The notes under the pieces: model-generated
Databases searched by the model: none
Told to the model about the DNA's origin: nothing
Seen by the model: the letters and a program-made list of their open reading frames with translations, nothing else
Made by a program: the position numbers and the translations under genes
Shown here: positions 34,792-41,716 of the stretch, piece by piece
Layout of the letters: each line of letters starts with the position of its first letter
How positions within the stretch are numbered: the stretch's first letter is position 1
DNA from: Caryophanales bacterium UBA3631
GTDB taxonomy: Bacteria; Bacillota_I; Bacilli_A; RF39; UBA660
Reading direction: 5' to 3'
DNA length: 61,246 bases
NCBI GenBank assembly: GCA_002374055.1
Contig: DFLA01000011.1
Coordinates: 1 to 61,246 of the forward strand

Positions 34792-34996
34792 AGAAGTAAA
34801 AAATATCTTCGAATTTCATATCTAATGCGATTGAAAGAATAAGTGCTAATTTAGCTGTTGGTTCATATTGACCTGTTTCTAGTGAACTTATTGTATTTCT
34901 TGATACGCCTACCATATCAGCTAAATCTTGTTGGGATAGTTTTTTTTCTTTTCTTATTTCTTTTAATTTATTTTTAAGTGTTAACTTATTTTTCAT
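34790..34996 (-). CDS. Small XRE-family repressor
   Basis: This 68-residue Cro/C1 helix-turn-helix protein (LKNKLKEIRKEKKLSQQDLADMVGVSRNTISSLETGQYEPTAKLALILSIAL) resembles the YozG/immR-like small regulators that pair with membrane proteins. It follows the DUF6442 gene with a 1-nt overlap. The operon promoter carries two similar palindromic sites, suggesting autoregulation. Confidence 0.9.
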   Translation of the reverse strand: MKNKLTLKNKLKEIRKEKKLSQQDLADMVGVSRNTISSLETGQYEPTAKLALILSIALDMKFEDIFYF

Positions 34997-35316
34997 TATA
35001 ATACATTAAAGTATTCTAATACAAGCGTAATTGTTAATAATCCCCAGATGATAGATGTGAAAGCATTTAATCCTCTTTTTTCTTCTACTTTTATTGCTTT
35101 ATATCCAAATAATACTGTGTCATATATTGCGATAATTGAGTATAGTGCTGGATTTGTTCCTTTTCCACTCATTATTTCAAAAATAAAATATACTGATGCT
35201 AGTATTAGCATACATACAGCTGCCCATGTTGCGCCTTTTGCTTCTACTTCTTTGCAATAGATATCTTTATTTTTATTTTCTTTTTTACTTGCTTCTAAAA
35301 TTTCTTCTTTATTCAT
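34996..35316 (-). CDS. DUF6442-like membrane protein paired with the XRE regulator
   Basis: This 106-residue protein has an N-terminal cytoplasmic helix (EEILEASKKENKNKDIYCKEVEAKG) and three membrane helices (about 30-48, 58-74 and 85-104). The motif MSGKGTNPALYSI and the pairing with a downstream small XRE gene match a common Firmicute regulator/membrane pair (DUF6442 type). The role is unknown; the membrane partner may control or sense the regulator's signal. GGAGGAAAA precedes the ATG. Confidence 0.75.
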   Translation of the reverse strand: MNKEEILEASKKENKNKDIYCKEVEAKGATWAAVCMLILASVYFIFEIMSGKGTNPALYSIIAIYDTVLFGYKAIKVEEKRGLNAFTSIIWGLLTITLVLEYFNVL

Positions 35317-35332
35317 AAATTTTCCTCCTTGC

Positions 35333-35382
35333 CAAGTTCACTTGACAAAATCATTATACAACATGCAAAGTACACTTGTCAA
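35333..35382 (-). promoter_or_regulatory. Promoter with two operator-like palindromes
   Basis: On the minus strand, -35 TTGACA (35377-35382), 18 bp, and -10 TATAAT (35353-35358). Two related 12-mers, CAAGTGAACTTG (35333-35344, a palindrome but for the centre) and CAAGTGTACTTT (35367-35378), flank the -10 and overlap the -35. The larger shared word is TTG(A/T)CAAGTG(A/T)ACTT. This is the layout of a repressor-controlled promoter. Confidence 0.75.
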
Positions 35383-35398
35383 CATTTTTTTTAAAAAA

Positions 35399-35420
35399 AG
35401 TAATATTTTTCAATATTACT
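35399..35420 (-). terminator. Terminator of rpmE
   Basis: AGTAATATT (35399-35407) / AATATTACT (35412-35420) with the TAG stop in the stem and a T-run on the minus strand. Confidence 0.75.
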
Positions 35421-35619
35421 AGTCTCTTTTATATTTTTTATTAAATTTGTCTACTGCACCTGTTTTTCTTGTTATTGCATTTTGACCAGTATAGAATGGA
35501 TGGCATTTATTACATACTTCAAGGTGTAATTTTTCTTTGTTTGATTTTACTGTGAATTTGTTTCCGCATGCACATTCTACTTCTGTCTCAATGTATTTTG
35601 GGTGTATATCCTTTTTCAT
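35419..35619 (-). CDS. rpmE: 50S ribosomal protein L31 (zinc-binding type)
   Basis: This 66-residue L31 starts KKDIHPKYIETEVECACGNKFTVKS and contains the zinc set CxC (VECACG) and CxxC (CNKCHPFYTG). Cys-containing L31 is the zinc-replete paralogue; no Cys-free copy is in the window. GGAGAGAAACT precedes the ATG. A hairpin sits in its short leader. Confidence 0.95.
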   Translation of the reverse strand: MKKDIHPKYIETEVECACGNKFTVKSNKEKLHLEVCNKCHPFYTGQNAITRKTGAVDKFNKKYKRD

Positions 35620-35637
35620 AGTTTCTCTCCTTCCGCC

Positions 35638-35657
35638 ATGACTTTAATTCAAGCCAT
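35638..35657 (-). promoter_or_regulatory. Leader hairpin upstream of rpmE
   Basis: In the rpmE transcript, ATGGCTT (35651-35657) can pair with AAGTCAT (35638-35644) around a 6-nt loop, just upstream of the ribosome-binding site. L31 genes of Firmicutes often carry an autoregulatory leader; this stem is a weak candidate for one. Confidence 0.35.
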
Positions 35658-35704
35658 AGAAATTTACTTGTTTAGTATACCAGCTATTTTAAAAAAAAGC
35701 AAGA

Positions 35705-36349
35705 CTAATCTTTGCTTTTTCCAAATAATCTTAGAAGTTTTATAAATAGATTTATGAAATCTAAGTATAGTTCAAATGCACATATAATTGCTGCTTTATC
35801 TTCTTCTAAACTTGCTGCTATATATTTTATTTTTTGAACGTCATATGCTATATATCCTATGAATATTATTATTCCAACTATTGTAACAAGTATATCTATT
35901 GTTTCTGAGCCTATTATTATGTTTATTAATGACGCTATTACTATTCCGATTAATCCTATAAATAGAATTGTTCCCATTTTAGTTAAATCTAAATTTGTAT
36001 ATTTTCCAATTAATGCCATTACTGCAAATAGTGCTGATGTCATTCCAAATATTAATACTATTGAGTTCATTTCATATGCAACAAATATTGCTGAAAATGT
36101 TAATCCTGTCAGGAATGAATATAAGTAGAATAATATTTTTGCAGTCATTGGTTGCATTTTTCTTATTCCTGCTGATAGCCAGATACATACTACTATTTCC
36201 GCAAGTGCAAGCATCCAGTACATTCCTTTATCAAATATATTATATAGCATGTTGCCATTTGTTGATACATAATATCCTGTTATAGCTGATATCATTAATC
36301 CAAGAAACATCCAGCCATATATTTTTGTAAATAGTTTATTATTTTCCAT
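35705..36349 (-). CDS. Bax inhibitor-1/YccA family membrane protein
   Basis: The protein has 214 residues from the ATG at 36349 (GGAGGG upstream; the ATG at 36364 overlaps it). It has seven membrane helices and BI-1 motifs: KIYGWMFLGLMISAITGYY, LYSFLTGLTFSAIF, and the C-terminal FIGYIAYDVQKIKYIAA plus AFELYLDFINLFIKLLRLFG with the conserved Asp residues. Bacterial members (YetJ type) act as pH-sensitive calcium leak channels. An inverted repeat at its stop codon (AAAAGCAA...TTTGCTTTT, about 35694-35719) should terminate it. Confidence 0.92.
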   Translation of the reverse strand: MENNKLFTKIYGWMFLGLMISAITGYYVSTNGNMLYNIFDKGMYWMLALAEIVVCIWLSAGIRKMQPMTAKILFYLYSFLTGLTFSAIFVAYEMNSIVLIFGMTSALFAVMALIGKYTNLDLTKMGTILFIGLIGIVIASLINIIIGSETIDILVTIVGIIIFIGYIAYDVQKIKYIAASLEEDKAAIICAFELYLDFINLFIKLLRLFGKSKD

Positions 36350-36384
36350 TTTGTTTCCCTCCAATATGATTATATCATGTTTTT

Positions 36385-37077
36385 TTATTTTAGTAAATTT
36401 TTATTAATTATTTCTATTATCCTATCTCCTAACTCTTTATAATTTTCTTTTGTTGGATATATTTTATTTTCTATTTTTTCTTCTAGGCAGTCTATATATA
36501 TTATTCTATATTTATTTGATATTTCTTTAAATTTTTCATTTGTAAATTTTATCATTTCATTTATTTTTTTATCTGTTGTATTTATATTTATACCTACTAA
36601 TATTATATCTTCTTTGCAGTATTGCCTTAATAAATCAAATAATTTTTCTAGATCTACTAGGATTTCTTTTATATTTTTATATAATCTATTATAATCAATA
36701 TTATTTAATTTATTCTCTGTATCTATTTTGGTTATTATGTCATTTGTACCTATGGATATCGTAACTAAATCTGCTTTTATAAGTGCATTTTTTATTGTTA
36801 TTTTGTTATTTAATTCTTTATTATTTTTTATATCATTTATTATATCTGTTATTCTATATCCTTGTTGGGAAAATTCTGTGATGCTTTTTTCTAGTTTATT
36901 TTTTTGTTTTAAATATTCTGTTGAGTATTCGTTATAGTTTTTTTCATTATTGTCTGTTGTTTGTCCTAATGAGATTTGATCTCCAAGCGCTAAGAAATAT
37001 ACTTTCCTATCTATTGTTGTTAAATAGATTATAAATATACTTAATATTATTATTCCTAGTGTTAGTATTTTTTTCAT
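36385..37077 (-). CDS. SGNH/GDSL-fold protein with apparently lost catalytic residues
   Basis: This 230-residue protein has an N-terminal membrane anchor or signal (about 3-19) and an SGNH-hydrolase fold: block I FLALGDQISLG (where ALGDSLTxG is expected), block III ISIGTNDI with the Asn kept, and block V ENKIYPTKENYKELGDRI where DxxHPNxxGY is expected. The nucleophile Ser reads Gln, and the C-terminal Asp and His read Asn and Tyr. It is therefore probably a non-hydrolytic binding protein. AGGAGGAAAA precedes the ATG. It shares direction with murA. Confidence 0.78.
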   Translation of the reverse strand: MKKILTLGIIILSIFIIYLTTIDRKVYFLALGDQISLGQTTDNNEKNYNEYSTEYLKQKNKLEKSITEFSQQGYRITDIINDIKNNKELNNKITIKNALIKADLVTISIGTNDIITKIDTENKLNNIDYNRLYKNIKEILVDLEKLFDLLRQYCKEDIILVGININTTDKKINEMIKFTNEKFKEISNKYRIIYIDCLEEKIENKIYPTKENYKELGDRIIEIINKNLLK

Positions 37078-37087
37078 TTTTCCTCCT

Positions 37088-37112
37088 AAAAAAAAGTAGA
37101 TTTTATCTACTT
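37088..37112 (-). terminator. Terminator of murA
   Basis: AAGTAGA (37094-37100) / TCTACTT (37106-37112) followed by T8 on the minus strand. Confidence 0.75.
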
Positions 37113-37116
37113 AATT

Positions 37117-38370
37117 TTATTCATCTATTAATGAAATATGTGCGCCTACATTGGTTAATTTTTGTATTATATTTTCATATCCTCTTAATATATATTTAAC
37201 ATTTGTTATTGTTGTGATTCCCTCTGCTATTAGTCCTGCTAATACTAGGCATGCGCCTGCACGTAAATCTGTTGCTTCTACTTCACAACCTTTTAATTCT
37301 GTTGGCCCATTTATTATTAATATTTTATCATCTATTTTGATGTCAGCTCCCATTTTGTCTAGATATGGAACGTTTTGAAATCTGTTTTCATATATATTTT
37401 CTTCTAATATTGATGTACCAATACATTGTGTTAATAATGTTGTTAATGGTTGCTGTAAATCTGTTGGAAATCCAGGAAACACTTGTGTTTGTATGTTTAT
37501 TTTTTTTAGTTTATCTGTTTTTGATATAGTTATACTATCTTTTTCTATTTTCATATTTACTTTCATTTCTTTTAGCTTTAAAAGTAATGATTCTATGTGA
37601 TCTGGTATTATATTATCTATTTTTAAGTTTTCACCTACTAGTGCTCCTGCTATTATGTATGTTCCTGCTTCTATTCTATCTGGAATTACTTCTGTGAAGC
37701 ATCCATGTAGTTTTTTTACACCTTCAATTTTTATTTCGCTTGTACCTGCTCCTGTAATTTTTGCTCCCATTTGATTTAAGAATGTGGCTACATTTACTAT
37801 TTCTGGCTCTTTTGCAGCATTTTCTATTATTGTTATGCCATTTGCCTTTGTCGCTGCTAACATTATATTTATTGTTGCACCAACTGATGCAAAGTCTAGG
37901 TATATGTTAGTTCCATTTAATTCTTCTGCTTCTATTATATATTTATTTTCTTCTGTTTTAATTTTTGCTCCTAATGCCTCAAATCCTTTTAAGTGTAAGT
38001 CTATTGGTCTTGCACCTATACTGCATCCTCCTGGAAAGTACATTACTGCCTTTTTATATTTTCCTAGTAGTGCACCCATGAAATAATATGATGCTCTCAG
38101 TTTTTTTGCTTGTTCTTCTGGTATTTCTTTGTTTTCTACTGGTTTAGGATTTATTACCATTGTTTCATCTTTTCTTGTTACTTCTGCTCCTAAATATTCT
38201 AATATTTCATTTAATGCATTTATGTCTGAAATATTTGGAATATTATCAATTGTTACTGTATCTTCTGCTAAAAGTGATGCTGGTACTAATGCTACTGCAC
38301 TGTTTTTTGCCCCACTAATTCTTATTGTTCCTGTTAATGTATGTTTCCCCTCGATTCTTATCTTTCCCAT
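37117..38370 (-). CDS. murA: UDP-N-acetylglucosamine 1-carboxyvinyltransferase
   Basis: This 417-residue enolpyruvyl transferase has ISGAKNSAVALVPASLLA, the catalytic Cys in PGGCSIGARPIDLHLKGFEALGA (the fosfomycin target), ADRIEAGTYI-like PDRIEAGTYIIAGAL, and the C-terminal ATDLRAGACLVLAGLIAEG. It performs the first committed step of peptidoglycan synthesis. The proximity of fba and rpmE is like the murAB (murZ) locus of Bacillus, so this may be the MurAB-type paralogue. Confidence 0.95.
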   Translation of the reverse strand: MGKIRIEGKHTLTGTIRISGAKNSAVALVPASLLAEDTVTIDNIPNISDINALNEILEYLGAEVTRKDETMVINPKPVENKEIPEEQAKKLRASYYFMGALLGKYKKAVMYFPGGCSIGARPIDLHLKGFEALGAKIKTEENKYIIEAEELNGTNIYLDFASVGATINIMLAATKANGITIIENAAKEPEIVNVATFLNQMGAKITGAGTSEIKIEGVKKLHGCFTEVIPDRIEAGTYIIAGALVGENLKIDNIIPDHIESLLLKLKEMKVNMKIEKDSITISKTDKLKKINIQTQVFPGFPTDLQQPLTTLLTQCIGTSILEENIYENRFQNVPYLDKMGADIKIDDKILIINGPTELKGCEVEATDLRAGACLVLAGLIAEGITTITNVKYILRGYENIIQKLTNVGAHISLIDE

Positions 38371-38426
38371 TTTTTTACCTCCGACTAATTTATTTTATGT
38401 TTTTTTTTATATTTGTGTGATTATAC

Positions 38427-39242
38427 CTATTTTAATAGTTCAATTTTTTCTTTTATTGTTGTTTTTATTGCTTTTTCTCCTGATTTTATTATTTTTCTTG
38501 GATCATATATTTCTTTATTATTTTCAAGAAAATTCCTTACTTCTTTTGACCATGCTAATTGAAGATCTGTATTAAAATTTATCTTTGTTATACCCAATTT
38601 TATACATTTTTTTATATCTATTTCGGATAGGCCGCTTGCTCCATGTAGTACTAGTGGAATATTTAGTTTTCCTAGTTGTTCTAGTAGTTCATAGTCTATT
38701 TCGGCTTGTCCTTCATATATACCATGTTTATTTCCTATTGCAGGGGCTAATAAATCTGTTTTTGTTTTTATTATTTTTTTACAACTTTCTATGTCTGTAT
38801 ATTTTTTATTATCTTTTTTTGTTCCGATTGGACCTATTTCGGACTCTACTAATATATTAGGATGCGATTTTTCTACTAATATACTAGTTTGTTCTATATT
38901 ATATTCTAATGGTTCTTTTGATAAATCTAGCATTACACTTGTAAATCCTGATTCTATTGCTTTTAGGCATGATTGTAATGAGCTACCGTGATCCAGATGA
39001 ATTGATACAGGTATGTTTATATTAAGTTCTATAATTAGATTTTTTATTATGTCTGCTACTGTTTTGTAACCACCCATATATTTTATTGTTTCTTCACTAA
39101 CTCCTAATATTACTGGGCAGTTTTGGTTTTGGCATTCTTCTAATATAAATTTTGTCCACTCTAAATTATTAATATTAAAGTGTGGAATGGCCGTTTTTTG
39201 TTTTTTTGCTTCTAGAAGCTCTTTTTTCATATTTGTAAGCAT
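38427..39242 (-). CDS. fba: Class II fructose-bisphosphate aldolase family
   Basis: The protein has 271 residues from the ATG at 39242 (GAGGTGG upstream; the in-frame GTG at 39251 overlaps it). It is a zinc aldolase: IPHFNINNLEWTKFILEECQ, SIHLDHGSSLQSCLKAIESGFTSVMLD with Asp and His of the active site, ESEIGPIG, GNKHGIYEG, PLVLHGASGL and INFNTDLQLAW. It is near the usual 285 residues. It may act in glycolysis or on a related ketose-bisphosphate; glycolytic use is most likely given the position next to murA, as in Bacillus. Confidence 0.9.
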   Translation of the reverse strand: MLTNMKKELLEAKKQKTAIPHFNINNLEWTKFILEECQNQNCPVILGVSEETIKYMGGYKTVADIIKNLIIELNINIPVSIHLDHGSSLQSCLKAIESGFTSVMLDLSKEPLEYNIEQTSILVEKSHPNILVESEIGPIGTKKDNKKYTDIESCKKIIKTKTDLLAPAIGNKHGIYEGQAEIDYELLEQLGKLNIPLVLHGASGLSEIDIKKCIKLGITKINFNTDLQLAWSKEVRNFLENNKEIYDPRKIIKSGEKAIKTTIKEKIELLK

Positions 39243-39324
39243 ATGTACCACCTCACTTTATTATATTTAAATTATTAGATAAAAGCAAGATTTTTAATAT
39301 TTTTTAGTGTAAATGTTTGTAAAT

Positions 39325-39855
39325 TTATATAATAAATGTTATTCCTATTATTATTAGTATTATTCCTCCTATTAATGTTGATATTTTACCTATCAGTTTG
39401 TTTATTTCTTTTCCTATTATGAGGCCTGTATATGTAAATATAAAGCTTGTTATTGAAAAAATTAATGACGCTAATATATAGTTGTTTGATATTGCTTTTA
39501 ACCCTATTCCTACTGAAAAACTATCTATACTTACTGCTAATCCAAATGTAATAAGTTCTTTTGTTGTTTTTAGCTTCGGTTCTTCATCTGTTTGAAATGA
39601 CTCTATAATCATTTCTATCCCAATAAATGTGAGTACTATGCACACTATATAGTTTGGATTTATTGGAATTATTTTGAGTATTATATTTCCTAACGTAAGT
39701 CCTATTAACGGCATAAAAAAGTGAAATATTCCTACTATTAATGATAGTTTTTTTATATATGATTTTTTTAAGTTTAGTGTTCCATATGCTATTGAAAGTG
39801 AGAATGCATCCATACTAAGTGATACTGCTATTGTTAATATTATTAATAATGACAT
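39325..39855 (-). CDS. mntP: MntP/YtaF-type manganese efflux membrane protein
   Basis: This 176-residue protein has six membrane helices and the paired acidic motifs VSLSMDAFSLSIAYGT (helix 1) and LAVSIDSFSVGIGLKA (helix 4), typical of MntP efflux pumps and the related sporulation protein YtaF. The position next to spoIIR matches ywlD (mntP) in Bacillus. Its ribosome-binding site GGAGG is enclosed in a hairpin with the sequence just upstream. Confidence 0.83.
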   Translation of the reverse strand: MSLLIILTIAVSLSMDAFSLSIAYGTLNLKKSYIKKLSLIVGIFHFFMPLIGLTLGNIILKIIPINPNYIVCIVLTFIGIEMIIESFQTDEEPKLKTTKELITFGLAVSIDSFSVGIGLKAISNNYILASLIFSITSFIFTYTGLIIGKEINKLIGKISTLIGGIILIIIGITFII

Positions 39856-39857
39856 AA

Positions 39858-39891
39858 AAAACCTCCAATTTATTTTATGTTTGGAAGTTTT
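39858..39891 (-). promoter_or_regulatory. Hairpin covering the mntP ribosome-binding site
   Basis: On the minus strand, AAAACTTCCAA (39881-39891) can pair with TTGGAGGTTTT (39858-39868; one G-U pair) around a 12-nt loop. The second arm contains the mntP GGAGG. T6 follows, so the same element can end spoIIR transcription and hide the mntP start site. Confidence 0.6.
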
Positions 39892-39894
39892 CTT

Positions 39895-40425
39895 TTAGAA
39901 ATATTTTTTTATTAATTCTTTTACTAATGATTTATATTCTATATTATCTGTTTCTGTTTCTTCTGCTTCTAGTAGGCAGATTGGAGGAAATAATACACAC
40001 CACCAGTTGTTTCCTTTTCCTTCTCCTAGTGTTATTAATAGTGATTCATATAATCCTTCTTTATATTTAATTCCCTTGTATTCCTTTTCTGGAAAGTAAT
40101 TTAATCCAAAATTAATTTTATATTCTTTATTGTAGTTAATTTGTGTTAAGTAATTGTCTAATTCTTTATTTAAATTATTTAAATTATTATTTATTATTGT
40201 TCTTGCTTCTTCAGTAGTTTTAGCATCTTTTAATAGATCCTGCATATACAGTTGTACTTCTTTTCTGATTTCTGATTTTTTTTCTTGATCATAATCTGAA
40301 TTACTATTGGCAATTACTCTTATTCTTATTGCATTATTTGGTATTTCTACTAATTCTTCTGCTTTTACACCTATTATCATATATGTTCCTAGTATTATTC
40401 CTAATACAATTAGTGTTTTTTTCAT
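39895..40425 (-). CDS. spoIIR: Stage II sporulation protein R
   Basis: This 176-residue secreted protein has a signal segment (about 4-22) and the SpoIIR core: IPNNAIRIRVIANSNSDYDQEKKSEIRKEVQLYM, YFPEKEYKGIKYKEGLYESLLITLGEGKGNNWWCVLFPPICLLE. It is made in the forespore and triggers SpoIIGA to process pro-sigma-E in the mother cell. It lies between rlmH and mntP. Confidence 0.95.
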   Translation of the reverse strand: MKKTLIVLGIILGTYMIIGVKAEELVEIPNNAIRIRVIANSNSDYDQEKKSEIRKEVQLYMQDLLKDAKTTEEARTIINNNLNNLNKELDNYLTQINYNKEYKINFGLNYFPEKEYKGIKYKEGLYESLLITLGEGKGNNWWCVLFPPICLLEAEETETDNIEYKSLVKELIKKYF

Positions 40426-40429
40426 ATAA

Positions 40430-40464
40430 AAATCGTTCCCTTCTATTTAATATTGGAACGATTT
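40430..40464 (-). promoter_or_regulatory. Inverted repeat before the spoIIR start
   Basis: AAATCGTTCC (40455-40464 on the minus strand) and GGAACGATTT (40430-40439) form a perfect 10-bp repeat around 15 nt, overlapping the spoIIR ribosome-binding site (GAAGGG). T4 follows, so it could stop read-through transcription or control spoIIR translation. Confidence 0.55.
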
Positions 40465-40490
40465 ATTATTTTTATACATTTTTATAACAA

Positions 40491-40513
40491 AAACATCAGA
40501 TTAACTGATGTTT
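40491..40513 (-). terminator. Terminator of the dnaB-yycJ-rlmH operon
   Basis: AAACATCAG (40491-40499) / CTGATGTTT (40505-40513), 9-bp perfect stem with a 5-nt loop and a T-run on the minus strand, overlapping the rlmH stop. Confidence 0.8.
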
Positions 40514-40967
40514 ATTTGTGATACGATTCATTATTTTTAATTTTATATGCTCTATATATTTGTTCTAGAAGTATTACTCTAAATAATTGATGTGGAAATG
40601 TTAGTTTTGAGAATGACAGTTTAAAATTAGATATTTTTTTTATTTCATCATCTAGTCCATATGAACCACCTATTATAAATGTAATATTTGGATTGGTTTG
40701 TTCTAAATCTTCTATTTTATTGGATAATTCTATACTTGTTAATTGTTTTCCTTCTATTTCTAGAGTAATTATATAGTCTTTTTTATCTATGTGTTTTAGT
40801 ATTAATTCACTCTCTTTTTGTTTTATTAATTCTTCATTATTTATACTAATATCTTCTACTTCTATTATATTTATCTTAGTATATTTTGTAAGTCTTTTTT
40901 TATATTCTTCTATTGCATCTTTGAAGAATTTTTCTTTTATTTTTCCTACGCATATTATTTTTATCAT
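40512..40967 (-). CDS. rlmH: 23S rRNA (pseudouridine-1915-N3) methyltransferase
   Basis: This 151-residue SPOUT enzyme has MIKIICVGKIKEKFFKDAIEEYKKRL, the knot motif ITFIIGGSYGLDDEIK for SAM binding, and LTFPHQLFRVILLEQIYRAYKI. It methylates pseudouridine 1915 in helix 69 of assembled ribosomes. The start overlaps the yycJ stop (ATGA). The yycJ-rlmH order near dnaB is conserved in Firmicutes. Confidence 0.96.
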   Translation of the reverse strand: MIKIICVGKIKEKFFKDAIEEYKKRLTKYTKINIIEVEDISINNEELIKQKESELILKHIDKKDYIITLEIEGKQLTSIELSNKIEDLEQTNPNITFIIGGSYGLDDEIKKISNFKLSFSKLTFPHQLFRVILLEQIYRAYKIKNNESYHK

Positions 40968-41716
40968 ACTTCTATTAACTCCGTTTGTTTTTCTTGATGT
41001 GCTATCCTAATGTCTATATCATTATTTTCTATTGTTTCTTTTATTGCTTTTAGTGCTAATTCGTCTGTGTTATTGTGTTCACTTAGGTGGGCTAGTATTA
41101 TATGTCTTGTGTCACTACCTATGAATTTTTTTAAATAGTATGCTGAATCTTTATTTGATAGATGTCCTTTGTCTCCTAGGATTCTTTGTTTTATATGATA
41201 TGGATAATTTGGATTATTCATAAGCATTTCTACATCATGATTACTTTCTAATATATACATTGTTTTGTTTTTTAGTAATTTGTGATTTTTAATATTTATA
41301 TATCCTGTATCTGTTATATAGACAACCGATGTTTTATCATCTTCTATTATATAACCGTTTGAATCTTCTGCGTCATGTGATGTTTTTATGGCCGTGATTG
41401 TAATATCTTTTATTTTTGTTTGTTCGCTTATATATTCATAGTTTGTTAGTTCTTGATTTAATTCTTTATACATTATTTCTGTTAGATATGCCTTTGCTTT
41501 ATGTTTTTTATTGAATACTCTTAGTCCTTCAATGTGATCTTTATGTGTATGTGTTATAAAGATTGCCTCTATTTCGTCTGGATTTATATTTTTTTCTTTT
41601 AATTTTTTTTCAATGGTTAGACAATTTAGACCTATATCTATTAGTATTTTTGTTTGTTCTGATTCTATGTAGCAACTATTTCCTTTTGATCCGGATGCTA
41701 ATACACATATTCTCAT
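40964..41716 (-). CDS. yycJ: Metallo-beta-lactamase fold protein YycJ/WalJ
   Basis: This 250-residue protein has the HxHxDH motif THTHKDH (H56, H58, D60, H61), the N-terminal CVLASGSKGNSCYIE, a middle SHDAEDSNGYII and the C-terminal LAHLSEHNNTDELA. YycJ is a nuclease-like member linked to mismatch repair or cell-wall control in relatives. The walRK genes that often neighbour it are not in the window. ATGA overlaps on both sides bind it to dnaB and rlmH. Confidence 0.92.
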   Translation of the reverse strand: MRICVLASGSKGNSCYIESEQTKILIDIGLNCLTIEKKLKEKNINPDEIEAIFITHTHKDHIEGLRVFNKKHKAKAYLTEIMYKELNQELTNYEYISEQTKIKDITITAIKTSHDAEDSNGYIIEDDKTSVVYITDTGYINIKNHKLLKNKTMYILESNHDVEMLMNNPNYPYHIKQRILGDKGHLSNKDSAYYLKKFIGSDTRHIILAHLSEHNNTDELALKAIKETIENNDIDIRIAHQEKQTELIEV

